This document shows positions 14,807 to 23,091 of a stretch of DNA of 24,639 nucleotides, piece after piece (the stretch's first letter is position 1; each line of letters opens with the position of its first letter). The DNA is taken from IMG/VR virus record IMGVR_UViG_3300021957_007032, positions 1 through 24,639 of that record; one strand, given 5' to 3'. The notes below the pieces were generated by a model, which saw only the letters and a list, made by a program, of their open reading frames with translations, did no database searches and was not told the DNA's origin. The translations under genes were made by a program, and so were the position numbers. This DNA is from a virus.

Positions 14807-15630
14807 GGAATTCCTTCTTTGATTTCATCTGTCCACCACTCCGTGTGTACGAGTTCATGTAACCACTGAGTTCTATCAACTCTTGGCGGATTTTTGATAT
14901 CTTCCCAGTTACGTATAGATAGAGGATAAGCAATACTAGCAGATCCAGTAAAAATATGTACTCCATCTAAAACAGCCTCCAATGCTGGTCCTGATGAATG
15001 ATTCACTACACACCAAGATCTTTTTAAAATATCATTAAAATTAACTGAGTCGCTTAGACCTGTTGACTTTGGTAAATCAAAATACAATCCAGGTATTTCG
15101 TCTGATATTTTTTTATAATTTGTTACCTTATCTCTTGGATGAGGTCTTATTACTATAGGTTTATCTATATGTTTCCTTATTTGGTCTACGTTATTTTTTA
15201 TCCATATATCTGTAGAAGGCATACCTTTCCACTGTGAACTGTCTTGTCTTTGAGTTGCTATTGTAACAAATTCACCATCTTTTACATAAGGTTTTACTCT
15301 TATATTAAATTTACTGACTCTATCAATGTCAAGATGTTCTTTGTTTGCAAAGTTTGCTAAATTGTTAATACCTCCAATACCAACTCTCCATGTTTTATCT
15401 CTGAAAATACTTCCTACTTCAATTACTATTATTGGTTTATTTTGAGATGTAAAATGATCCCAAACCAATTTATTTTTTCTCATTCTTCCAGTGAATAATA
15501 TTGACCATATGACTGCTACATCAGCATCCATATCATTATACACAACATCTTCAGAACATCCTTCTGCAAATGCTTTAAAAATTGGAGGGCTATTAAGAGC
15601 ACCATAATCTGTAAATAGCGAAACTTTCAT
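14779..15630 (-). CDS. Capsule-synthesis-like (GT-B) protein, paralog 4, head of the sugar cassette
   Basis: The 283-residue protein has VIRPHPRDK (160-168) and CVVNHSSGPALEAVLDGV (207-224), the best-kept donor-site motifs of the four paralogs. The N-terminal half (DVVYNDMDADVAVIWSIL) is like paralogs 2 and 3. It is the first sugar gene in transcription order. No ribosome binding site precedes the ATG; instead TATAAT lies exactly six bases upstream, so the mRNA may begin at the start codon. It probably transfers an acidic sugar to lipid A or a capsule chain. Confidence 0.74.
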   Translation of the reverse strand: MKVSLFTDYGALNSPPIFKAFAEGCSEDVVYNDMDADVAVIWSILFTGRMRKNKLVWDHFTSQNKPIIVIEVGSIFRDKTWRVGIGGINNLANFANKEHLDIDRVSKFNIRVKPYVKDGEFVTIATQRQDSSQWKGMPSTDIWIKNNVDQIRKHIDKPIVIRPHPRDKVTNYKKISDEIPGLYFDLPKSTGLSDSVNFNDILKRSWCVVNHSSGPALEAVLDGVHIFTGSASIAYPLSIRNWEDIKNPPRVDRTQWLHELVHTEWWTDEIKEGIPWNRLRPYL

Positions 15631-15636
15631 AATATA

Positions 15637-15642
15637 ATTATA
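15637..15642 (-). promoter_or_regulatory. TATAAT box directly before the sugar cassette (possible leaderless start)
   Basis: In the 46-base gap between the 690-residue gene and the cassette, the minus strand reads CACTATAATTATATTATG. TATAAT is followed by six bases and the start codon. A TTCAAC hexamer lies 19 bases upstream as a poor -35. No purine-rich ribosome site fits in between. Confidence 0.45.
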
Positions 15643-15676
15643 GTGTTAAAATATATTTTTTGTTGAATTAGTTAAT

Positions 15677-17749
15677 TTATTTCACATGTCTAATATTTTG
15701 AGCTTGATGTATTGGTAACAAAGTAGTGGCTCCTTTTTTACCATCATGAGGTTCAACTTTTGCGTAAGTGTGAGCACCCATTCTCATCATACCATTAAAT
15801 CTTCCAGATTGTTTTTTACCTTTTTCATCTGTATGATCAACATGTACTTGACCACCTCTAGATTTTGCTTTTCTATGAAGTGATTGTAGAGACTTTTTAT
15901 TATCGTTATATGCCTTAGTAGCTTGAGCTTGTTGTTGTTCCATGTTATCCTCGTTAAATGTTACATTGCGCTCATTGTATCTTTTTTTAAGTATAAGGTC
16001 AACAGTATTCTGAATATTTTTTTCTTTTATTCCCAATTCTTTCATTGTTGATTTTCTTAAATTAGAGGGTAGACCTTGAACCAATACCTTAGCTTCATCT
16101 TGGCTCATGGTCTTGAGAGCTGTCATAGCTTTAGGATCTAACTTTCCTGCTCTCATTTTCATATCATTTTTTTTAAGTTTAGCTTTTTCTATTACTAAAT
16201 CAGCAACTTCAGTTTTCATTTCCATCTTCAAGTTTTTCATTTTACTCTTAACATCTTTAGGAGCTGGAAATTGTTTTGCTGTTTTTTTACCTTCTGGTTT
16301 TTGATTGTCATCTAGACCATCTACGTTTTTATCTTGTATTTCATCATGGCCTTCGTAAGTTTTATTTGATATTTCTTCGATAGGTTTATAAAAAGGATTG
16401 TCTCCTGTTAGAATAGATGTAAAATTTATTGTATTTGATTTATCAATTTCTATTTCTTGTTCAAATACTTCTTCAAAAGGTTTACCAAATTTAATTTTAT
16501 TATCAAAAAAATCTTCTTGATATGATCTACCAGCAATTGCTTTGTCTTTAGGAGCATTCATATTCATAGCTTTTATTACTGTAGATCTAGATCTATTATC
16601 ACTTGCTTTTGCCAAAGCTCTAGTATTTGGTGATAATTTTGTGTCCTTAGGACCGTCTTTTACTTCAATAATTGTTGATTCGTCTTGTGAATCTTCACCT
16701 TCCATAGCTTTCATTCTAAATGCTTTACGAACATCAGCTTTAGGTGTTTTTACTATATCACCAATCATGTCCATATTTTTTAACATCTTTCTGAGTTTAG
16801 CTTTAATCATACCTGCAGATGAGGCAGTCATATACATGTCTGGTAACCCTTGTATGTTTACTTTAAAATACATTTCTTCAGTTAATTCAGATTCTGGAGT
16901 AATAAAATCAGCAAATTCTTCTGTAGCTTTTGCTATGCCTGCTATTCTTTTAATTGATGAATGTCTATTTTTATCCATACGATCCTTTAACTTATCTTGA
17001 TTGTCAGGTTTAAATCTATTAGGATCATTTGCACTGATGCCTTGATCCAATCCTTTATCATACAAATCAGAAGATGCTTTTTTAATATATCTATTTTTCA
17101 TATCTCTTGAGATTTCATCAATGTTAGATTCAGTAGCATTTACTTTAGCTTTACGAAGAATTTTTTTAGTAGCCAAATCAAAACCTGTATCTCTTTTTGA
17201 AGATGGTGATTCCATATCTTTTTTATGACCTGATTCTTGACCTGATTTATCTAAATAATTATATATTTTATCTTTAGAAATTTCAGCTAATTTAAATTGA
17301 TCTTTAAACATAATCTTATCCTTACTTGTCTGTATATTTTTTATTTTAGTTTCATTAAAATAATCTGTCCTAGTACTTTTGCCAACGTGAGGTTGTACTT
17401 CTAATTTACCTGGAATATGAGGTTGAGTTTTTTTAACATATTCGTTTGCTTTTTCTATACTACTATGCTTGCTCATTATTCTTCTCGTCTTAGGTGCATT
17501 TGTATTAACAACTGCGTGTGTGTGAGGTATAAGTTTTTCACCTCTTCTTCTTCCTGAATCTCTTGACTCTTTGAATAAATCAAAATGTCCAAATTGTGCT
17601 TCTGCATCTTCGTGTGAGATATATTCTACTTTCAAAAACAAATCTCCATATCTTTCTTTCATCTGTACAGATATTTGAGCTCTTGTAACACCTCTTACTA
17701 ATATAGGAGGTCTTACATTATTTTGAAAATCTACTCTAAAAAGTCTCAT
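15677..17749 (-). CDS. Large lysine-rich protein of unknown function, with duplicated domains
   Basis: The 690-residue, highly charged and probably partly disordered protein has no membrane segment. Two domains look duplicated. An N-terminal unit (about 4-54, from RVDFQNN to AEAQFG) resembles residues 294-345 (YFKVNIQGLP to DVRKAF). A motif LAEISKDKIYNYLDKSG (154-170) recurs as IDEISRDMKNRYIKKAS (210-226), each followed by a lysine-rich helix. I recall EISxxxLxxYxxKA-type motifs in structural or head-associated proteins of marine T4-like phages. A C-terminal module (about 625-688) ends with TTLLPIHQAQ. It follows gp46 by ten bases, with a late-like box and no ribosome site before its ATG. A packaged or virion-associated protein is plausible. 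Confidence 0.8.
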   Translation of the reverse strand: MRLFRVDFQNNVRPPILVRGVTRAQISVQMKERYGDLFLKVEYISHEDAEAQFGHFDLFKESRDSGRRRGEKLIPHTHAVVNTNAPKTRRIMSKHSSIEKANEYVKKTQPHIPGKLEVQPHVGKSTRTDYFNETKIKNIQTSKDKIMFKDQFKLAEISKDKIYNYLDKSGQESGHKKDMESPSSKRDTGFDLATKKILRKAKVNATESNIDEISRDMKNRYIKKASSDLYDKGLDQGISANDPNRFKPDNQDKLKDRMDKNRHSSIKRIAGIAKATEEFADFITPESELTEEMYFKVNIQGLPDMYMTASSAGMIKAKLRKMLKNMDMIGDIVKTPKADVRKAFRMKAMEGEDSQDESTIIEVKDGPKDTKLSPNTRALAKASDNRSRSTVIKAMNMNAPKDKAIAGRSYQEDFFDNKIKFGKPFEEVFEQEIEIDKSNTINFTSILTGDNPFYKPIEEISNKTYEGHDEIQDKNVDGLDDNQKPEGKKTAKQFPAPKDVKSKMKNLKMEMKTEVADLVIEKAKLKKNDMKMRAGKLDPKAMTALKTMSQDEAKVLVQGLPSNLRKSTMKELGIKEKNIQNTVDLILKKRYNERNVTFNEDNMEQQQAQATKAYNDNKKSLQSLHRKAKSRGGQVHVDHTDEKGKKQSGRFNGMMRMGAHTYAKVEPHDGKKGATTLLPIHQAQNIRHVK

Positions 17750-17753
17750 ATGT

Positions 17754-17761
17754 TATTTATT
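17754..17761 (-). promoter_or_regulatory. T4-late-like box before the 690-residue gene
   Basis: The minus strand reads TTTAATAAATAACATATG. AATAAATA differs by one base from TATAAATA, and the ATG follows four bases later. The box overlaps the gp46 stop codon. Initiation at late-promoter spacing would fall at or within a base or two of the ATG. It is identical over 12 bases to the box before the riboswitch. Translation coupled to gp46 is the alternative. Confidence 0.4.
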
Positions 17762-19472
17762 AAACTTTAGAGTCTTTAATATATGAAAAATTACCTTGCT
17801 TATAAAACTCAATTAATGTTTTAAATCTATCTCCTGATTGAGTTTTATGTGAAATTATCCAAACATTTACATCATTCATTTCACCTAAAATATCCCAAAG
17901 TATATCAGTTGCTTCAGCATCCAAAGAACTATCACCTACCTCATCCATAATTAAAAGGTTAGTATTAACTGAGTTCTTTATTTTAGCTATTTCTCTCCAC
18001 GTAAACATTAAAGCTAAATCAATTCTCATCTTTTCACCTTCAGAAAAAGAAGCGTAGCTAAAATTATCTCTATATCTACTTTTAATAATTTCATTAAAAT
18101 TCTCATCTAAATTGAAAGAATAATTAGCACCCATTTTATCCAAATACATGTTAATCATTTTGTTCATAATCGGTAAATATTGTTTAATTATCTTAGCTTT
18201 TATTCCAGTATCTTTTAATAAAACTTTACATACCTCTAAATAATGTTTACGTTCCATTAGTTGAATAGCTTCGTGTTCAACTTTTTTTCTAAGTTCTTTT
18301 AGATTGTGAAGTTCAGCCCTTGCATCGTTTAGAGACTTTGTATCTGCAGTTATGTTTTTATTTTTATTAAGATTAGAAATATAACTTTGCTTAGATCCAA
18401 TTTCAGCTTTTACTTTTGTTGTATTACTATTAGTAAGATAAATTTTTTCTTTAACTATATTATTAATTTTTGTTTGTTCTTTTAACTTCGTTAAGGCATT
18501 ATCTGCTATAGTTATTATTTGATCTGCTTTAGATTTTTTTGTAGTATGAAACTCAATCTGTTGATGTTTATGATCGTCTGTAAGTGGTTGTTCACATTCT
18601 GGACATGTATTTTTTGTAGAATAAAAATCTAGTTTCTTATTGTGATTTTTTAGTTCAGTTTTAACTCTTATCAACTGATGTTCACCTTGTTTTAACTTTT
18701 CTGTTAACACATCGTCAGTTGATATCATGTTAGTATATTTTAGAATATCTGAATCGTATTGTGAAAGTCTTAGTTCTAATAAATTTATTTCAGCAATGGT
18801 TCTTTGTTCTTCTTGTTCTATCTTATCTGTAGATTCTTTAGATCTTGCATCTATATTTTTTATCAAACCATTTTGTGCTGATATTTTAGTTTTATTAACA
18901 TCTTTTTGATAATCATTGTCTTTTATATTCAAATCTAATTCAGATACTTTTGCTCTTAAAATAGTATTCATTTTTGAAAAAACAGTTATATCTAATATTT
19001 CTTCAATGATACCTCTTCTTTCATAATTTGATAAATCCATAAACGATTGATATCTAGCTGAACCAAGTATAACAATTTGTGTAAATGACTTGTAGTTTAA
19101 ACCTATTATGTCTTCTAATTTATCTTGATAATCTCTAAGCGAGGCTTCTTGTACTAAAAGTTCACCTTCTTTATAAATTTCAAATATATTAGGTTTAACA
19201 CCTCTAATTATTTTATAAGCAACTTGATTTACTTTAAGTTCTAATTCAACATGTAAACCTTTTTCATTCACTGTGTTAATCAATTGTGATTTTGAAACAT
19301 TTCTATACGGTCTATTAAAAATAGCAAAACACAAAGCATCCAACATAGTAGATTTACCTGCTCCGTTTGGTCCTGTAATTAATGCAGAAGGTGTTCTACT
19401 TAAAAATAAAGTTTGACCTGTGTTTCCAGTTGATAAGAAGTTCTTATATGTTATTTTATCAAATACTATCAA
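17760..19472 (-). CDS. 46: gp46 recombination endonuclease subunit (SbcC/Rad50-like ATPase)
   Basis: With gp47 this ATPase forms the T4 Mre11/Rad50-like complex that resects DNA ends for recombination-dependent replication and host DNA breakdown. The 570 residues match T4 gp46 (about 560). Walker A is GPNGAGKS (34-41). Coiled coils run about 165-285 and 310-430 around a zinc-hook CPEC (290-293). The ABC signature is FSEGEK (476-481), Walker B is LLIMDE (506-511) and the D-loop is SSLDAEA. The start must be TTG at 19472, since a stop lies closely upstream in frame and no ATG is available; AAGGA lies about eight bases before it. It overlaps gp47 by 14 bases. Confidence 0.96.
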   Translation of the reverse strand: MIVFDKITYKNFLSTGNTGQTLFLSRTPSALITGPNGAGKSTMLDALCFAIFNRPYRNVSKSQLINTVNEKGLHVELELKVNQVAYKIIRGVKPNIFEIYKEGELLVQEASLRDYQDKLEDIIGLNYKSFTQIVILGSARYQSFMDLSNYERRGIIEEILDITVFSKMNTILRAKVSELDLNIKDNDYQKDVNKTKISAQNGLIKNIDARSKESTDKIEQEEQRTIAEINLLELRLSQYDSDILKYTNMISTDDVLTEKLKQGEHQLIRVKTELKNHNKKLDFYSTKNTCPECEQPLTDDHKHQQIEFHTTKKSKADQIITIADNALTKLKEQTKINNIVKEKIYLTNSNTTKVKAEIGSKQSYISNLNKNKNITADTKSLNDARAELHNLKELRKKVEHEAIQLMERKHYLEVCKVLLKDTGIKAKIIKQYLPIMNKMINMYLDKMGANYSFNLDENFNEIIKSRYRDNFSYASFSEGEKMRIDLALMFTWREIAKIKNSVNTNLLIMDEVGDSSLDAEATDILWDILGEMNDVNVWIISHKTQSGDRFKTLIEFYKQGNFSYIKDSKV

Positions 19473-20508
19473 TTTCGTCCATCCTTAGTGCGTCATCATA
19501 AATTTCTAACATTAATTTTTTTATAGCTTCTTTACTATTCTCAGTTGCAACATCATCAATATATTCCTTAATTAAATCTGTTGTTGCTATAACCTTTATC
19601 ATGTCACCTACATTGTCTTCGTTATACTCTTCAAACGATTCAATAATTTTTAACTCAAAAGGATCTTGATGATTAATTTTATCAACAAACTTTTCGAACA
19701 TTTCAAAATCTGATTTTTTTCTAACTATCAATTTTATAAAAGAATTGTTTAACCTATCTATGTTATAATCTGTACCATCTTCCCAATATATTTTATTGAA
19801 AAAAGTATTGTTATTTTGTATAAAATCCATTGATAAATCTGTGGTGTCTAATATCCAAAAACCGTTTTTACCTGTAGCATCGTTCCAATTCATTTGGTAA
19901 GGTGTACCAACGTAATTAATATTTCCTCTTTGTGACTGTGTATGATAATGTCCTGATATTACGTATTTCCATTCATTAAAATCAGATACTTTCAATTCAG
20001 CTCGAGCTGTGTGACCTGGATGCATCAACATACCATCTATTTCAAAATGACCTACTAATACTTCACCACCTTTTTTAATTACATCATTACATTGTTCTTC
20101 GTTTTCTTTACATATCCAGGGCACTAAAGTGAAATTCACACCATCTAGTTCAATATTTGTTGGTTTATCGTAATACTCTATACCGTCTTCATGATTAATA
20201 ATCTGCGATGGTGAGTTATTTTCCAACGAATATCTTAAAGGAATATCGTGGTTACCAATTATACCATAACACTTCATATTTCGTTTCTGTAAATTATTAA
20301 CAAACATCTTTTTCTGAAAAGCCATAGTTTGTAAGTTAATCCACTTTCGGTTATCAAAATAATCACCGGTTTGTATTATTGTTGTTATTTTATGTTTGTC
20401 TATATATGGCCAAAAAACGTCTGTCCAAAATTTCTCTTGCCAATATTGTATTGTCAAATTAGAGTTACGAGCACCAAAATGTGTGTCTCCAACTATCGCT
20501 ATTTTCAT
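19459..20508 (-). CDS. 47: gp47 recombination endonuclease subunit (SbcD/Mre11-like nuclease)
   Basis: This is a metallophosphoesterase nuclease partner of gp46. The 349 residues are close to T4 gp47. Metal-binding motifs appear in order: GDTHFG (7-12), TGDYFDNR (47-54), GNHDIP (85-90), GHFEIDGM and SGHYHTQ. The C-terminal third is acidic and probably docks on gp46. It forms a TAATG junction with the gp55 gene, so the two are coupled. Confidence 0.96.
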   Translation of the reverse strand: MKIAIVGDTHFGARNSNLTIQYWQEKFWTDVFWPYIDKHKITTIIQTGDYFDNRKWINLQTMAFQKKMFVNNLQKRNMKCYGIIGNHDIPLRYSLENNSPSQIINHEDGIEYYDKPTNIELDGVNFTLVPWICKENEEQCNDVIKKGGEVLVGHFEIDGMLMHPGHTARAELKVSDFNEWKYVISGHYHTQSQRGNINYVGTPYQMNWNDATGKNGFWILDTTDLSMDFIQNNNTFFNKIYWEDGTDYNIDRLNNSFIKLIVRKKSDFEMFEKFVDKINHQDPFELKIIESFEEYNEDNVGDMIKVIATTDLIKEYIDDVATENSKEAIKKLMLEIYDDALRMDEIDSI

Positions 20509-21158
20509 TAATTGTCCTTTGGTTCAGCTTCTGATAATGGTGTACCTTTGTACGAATCTCGTTCTGATTTATTCCAACCAGTTTTTAATCTAAATCCTGT
20601 TGATCTTTTAGATATATTCTTTCTTCCTTCTTCTATGTCTCCTAATTTTTGATCAGCAATTGCTTGAGCGTCTGTTGTTTGTTGTGATACAAATTCAGGA
20701 TCGTTCATGTGTGTCAACTCAGCTTTTTGTATAAGTTTCAAATTTAACTCATATTTCTTTTTTTCTTTTTTAATTGTTTGAACCATATGTGAAAACAATA
20801 TTTGTGTTACGTAAGCAAAACCATTATTGAATCTATTACCATCAAATAAATGCATATAATTAACAGCACCTAATATTGCATCTTGTATCATTTCTTCTCT
20901 ATATACATATCCTCTAAAATTAGGTGATAGAGATAATCTCGTGGCCATTTTGATAACACATTGACCTAAATATTTTCCCATTATAGGTCTTTCTTTACCA
21001 TCTGCTATCATTTCTTTACAGTTACGTGCATACGCATCAAGTGCTTTTGTAAATTCTTTGTTATTAACATAGTGCTCACTAGTTGGTTTTAACCTAGTTC
21101 TTTTTTGTTTAACTTTTGGAGGATTATTATGTCCTATTGTTGGTGTTTCTTCACTCAT
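20508..21158 (-). CDS. 55: gp55-type late transcription sigma factor
   Basis: T4 gp55 directs host RNA polymerase to the short TATAAATA late promoters. This 216-residue protein shares the gp55 core: PTSEHYVNNKEFTKALDAYA, then KYLGQCVIKMATRLSLSPNF, then YREEMIQDAILGAVNYMHLF, RFNNGFAYVTQILFSHMVQTI and KKEKKK. The core matches the T4 layout of region 2-like helices. Its first 14 residues contain TIGHNNPP, a short motif I know from the N termini of unrelated phage proteins. It starts two bases after the uvsW stop. Candidate target boxes are at 325-332, 17754-17761 and 23040-23047. Confidence 0.93.
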   Translation of the reverse strand: MSEETPTIGHNNPPKVKQKRTRLKPTSEHYVNNKEFTKALDAYARNCKEMIADGKERPIMGKYLGQCVIKMATRLSLSPNFRGYVYREEMIQDAILGAVNYMHLFDGNRFNNGFAYVTQILFSHMVQTIKKEKKKYELNLKLIQKAELTHMNDPEFVSQQTTDAQAIADQKLGDIEEGRKNISKRSTGFRLKTGWNKSERDSYKGTPLSEAEPKDN

Positions 21159-21160
21159 TG

Positions 21161-22609
21161 TTATAGTTCCAATTTCGAAATTTTAAAATTAAAAGACTCA
21201 TCAACGTAAAATTTTATTCTTTCGTTGGCGTGTCTTAATACAAAATTATCTCTTGCTTTATATTTTAGATTGTCTACAATATCAAACACAGTTGCTTTTC
21301 TACCATCATCAGCTTTTCTCAAAACTCTTCCTATTGATTGAAGAACTTTAATCTTTGATTTAGTTGGATGTGCAAATATTAAATTATGTAAATTTCTAAT
21401 ATTAATACCAGTGCTGAAAACTCCTAATGAAGCTACAATGATGGTATCGTTTTCTTCTGTTAGATATCTTACTGTTTCTCTCAGTTCTTTATCTGTTTCA
21501 CCAGCAACGTAATGTTTATCTTTTTCAGTTTCAATCATACTGAATATTTGCTGGCCATGTGCTAATCTGTTGAATACAACTAATGTATTACCTGGTAAAT
21601 CTCCAGCCATCCTAGCTATAATTTTATTTCTTTTTTCATAATTGATAAGAAAGTCTATTTCTTCTTGGTATTTATACGTACTTACTAACTTACATTGTTC
21701 GTCTTTATATTCTAAAGATAAGACTCTTATATCTAAATCCGATACTTGATCTCTATCTATCAGCTCTTTTGTTGTTATTATTTTACTAAGAGGACCAAAC
21801 AATCCTTTAAGAACTAATTCGTGTGTTTTTGTATCTTGAAGAGTACCTGTTAATCCAATTCTATCTGGACATATTAACATTTTATTCATTATTTTTTGTA
21901 TAGACTTTGACTGTGCATGGTGAACTTCGTCTACTATTATAGAACCAAATTGTGCAAACCAACTTGAAGGCATGTTGTGTATTGATTGCCACGTAGATAT
22001 TATACATCTTGTATTAGTGTCTTTTTCAACACCACTTGTTATTCCATATGGTACATATTTACCATCTGAGTATTGACGAAAATCTCCTTGTAGCTGACTA
22101 ACTAAAGATATTGTCGGAACAACTATTAATATCTTTCTTTCATGTACTTGTTCCCACCACCTACACAAACTATAAGCTATTAAACTTTTTCCAGATGCAG
22201 TAGGTGACAATAACAGAGCTCTTTGTTTTCTTATTGCAATTTTAAAAGCTTCTTTTTGATAATCTCTAAATTGTATTTTTGCTGGTTGTACAACTTTCAA
22301 AAAACCTTCTAACATTTGATCTGTAGCTGGTTGTTCTCTACCAGGAAAGTCAAATTTATTACCTTCAAATTCTACAGCTACTTCTAACTCTTTAGCAAAT
22401 TTAATAATCTCTTCCCACAAACCAGCATAGATAGTAAAATTCTTAAGATTAGCTAATCTTATTTTACCGTCCCAAAATTTGTTACGATACTGAGGTGAAA
22501 ACTTAGCTCCTGGTACTTCAAATGTGAAATAATCAGACAACTGTTGCATGTCGTGTCTGTCACCATCAAAAGTAAGATAGACATCATCTTTCTTTTTAAA
22601 TATTATCAT
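21161..22609 (-). CDS. uvsW: UvsW-type DNA/RNA helicase
   Basis: This superfamily 2 helicase in T4 unwinds R-loops and branched DNA, driving the switch from origin- to recombination-dependent replication. The 482 residues match T4 UvsW. The N-terminal domain contains FSPQYRNKFWDGKI (37-50). RDYQKEA (115-121) is the Q-motif-like site, Walker A is SPTASGKS (135-142), the DEAH-type box is DEVHHAQ (227-233), LTGT is at 253-256 and a late SIGRVLRK is motif VI. It overlaps uvsY by four bases (ATGA). Confidence 0.96.
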   Translation of the reverse strand: MIIFKKKDDVYLTFDGDRHDMQQLSDYFTFEVPGAKFSPQYRNKFWDGKIRLANLKNFTIYAGLWEEIIKFAKELEVAVEFEGNKFDFPGREQPATDQMLEGFLKVVQPAKIQFRDYQKEAFKIAIRKQRALLLSPTASGKSLIAYSLCRWWEQVHERKILIVVPTISLVSQLQGDFRQYSDGKYVPYGITSGVEKDTNTRCIISTWQSIHNMPSSWFAQFGSIIVDEVHHAQSKSIQKIMNKMLICPDRIGLTGTLQDTKTHELVLKGLFGPLSKIITTKELIDRDQVSDLDIRVLSLEYKDEQCKLVSTYKYQEEIDFLINYEKRNKIIARMAGDLPGNTLVVFNRLAHGQQIFSMIETEKDKHYVAGETDKELRETVRYLTEENDTIIVASLGVFSTGINIRNLHNLIFAHPTKSKIKVLQSIGRVLRKADDGRKATVFDIVDNLKYKARDNFVLRHANERIKFYVDESFNFKISKLEL

Positions 22610-23040
22610 AGTTCCCCAGAAGTAAATCTAGTCCAATCAATAGCTGATTTGATAGATTGATTTCTCCATTTAATTTGATCTAGAATATGATTTACACCTT
22701 CAAGCAAAACATCCATATATTCAATTTTTTCTAAAAGTTTTATAACTTCTGGATCTGTATTGACATGTTTATCAATACCTGATTTTGTTTTCAATTTTAA
22801 ATCAAATGGTTTTTCTTTATAAACATCTGATGTAGCTTGTCCTGTATAGTACAACTCTTTATCTTTTCTTACAGTTTCAAGTTTGTGACCTTGAGCTAAT
22901 TTTTTAGATCGTAAATCTAAATATATTCTTAGATATTTGTGATGTAATTTAGGAATATCTACTGCAGCTTGATCGAGATTTCCCTTATCAATTTCTGCAT
23001 CTTTTTCCCATAAATCTAACAGTTCTTCATGTGTAATCAT
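22606..23040 (-). CDS. uvsY: UvsY-like recombination mediator
   Basis: UvsY helps load the UvsX recombinase on gp32-coated single strands. This 144-residue protein has T4 UvsY size and layout: MITHEELLDLWEKDAEIDKG, then LHHKYLRIYLDLRSKK, ELYYTGQATSD (T4: LDYYSG), and a C-terminal helix MDVLLEGVNHILDQIKWRNQSIKSAI like T4's coiled-coil end. Its position directly before uvsW is as in T4-like genomes. The ATG lacks a ribosome site and lies six bases after a TATAAT box, so the transcript may be leaderless. Confidence 0.88.
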   Translation of the reverse strand: MITHEELLDLWEKDAEIDKGNLDQAAVDIPKLHHKYLRIYLDLRSKKLAQGHKLETVRKDKELYYTGQATSDVYKEKPFDLKLKTKSGIDKHVNTDPEVIKLLEKIEYMDVLLEGVNHILDQIKWRNQSIKSAIDWTRFTSGEL

Positions 23041-23047
23041 ATAAATA
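23040..23047 (+). promoter_or_regulatory. Exact T4 late box TATAAATA upstream of phoH
   Basis: TATAAATA at 23040-23047 on the plus strand is a perfect match to the T4 late promoter consensus. Transcription would start near 23053 and give a 5' leader of about 100 bases for phoH. The first base lies in the uvsY start codon on the other strand. One exact 8-mer in AT-rich DNA can be chance, but the position is right. Confidence 0.5.
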
Positions 23048-23052
23048 TTATA
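23047..23052 (-). promoter_or_regulatory. TATAAT box before uvsY (possible leaderless start)
   Basis: The minus strand reads CATACTATAATATTTATATG, with TATAAT exactly six bases before the uvsY ATG. No -35 hexamer is convincing. The layout repeats that at 15637-15642. The box overlaps by one base a late-type box that points the other way. Confidence 0.45.
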
Positions 23053-23091
23053 GTATGATTATCAAAAATGTTTCTACATACTTCAATTCAA

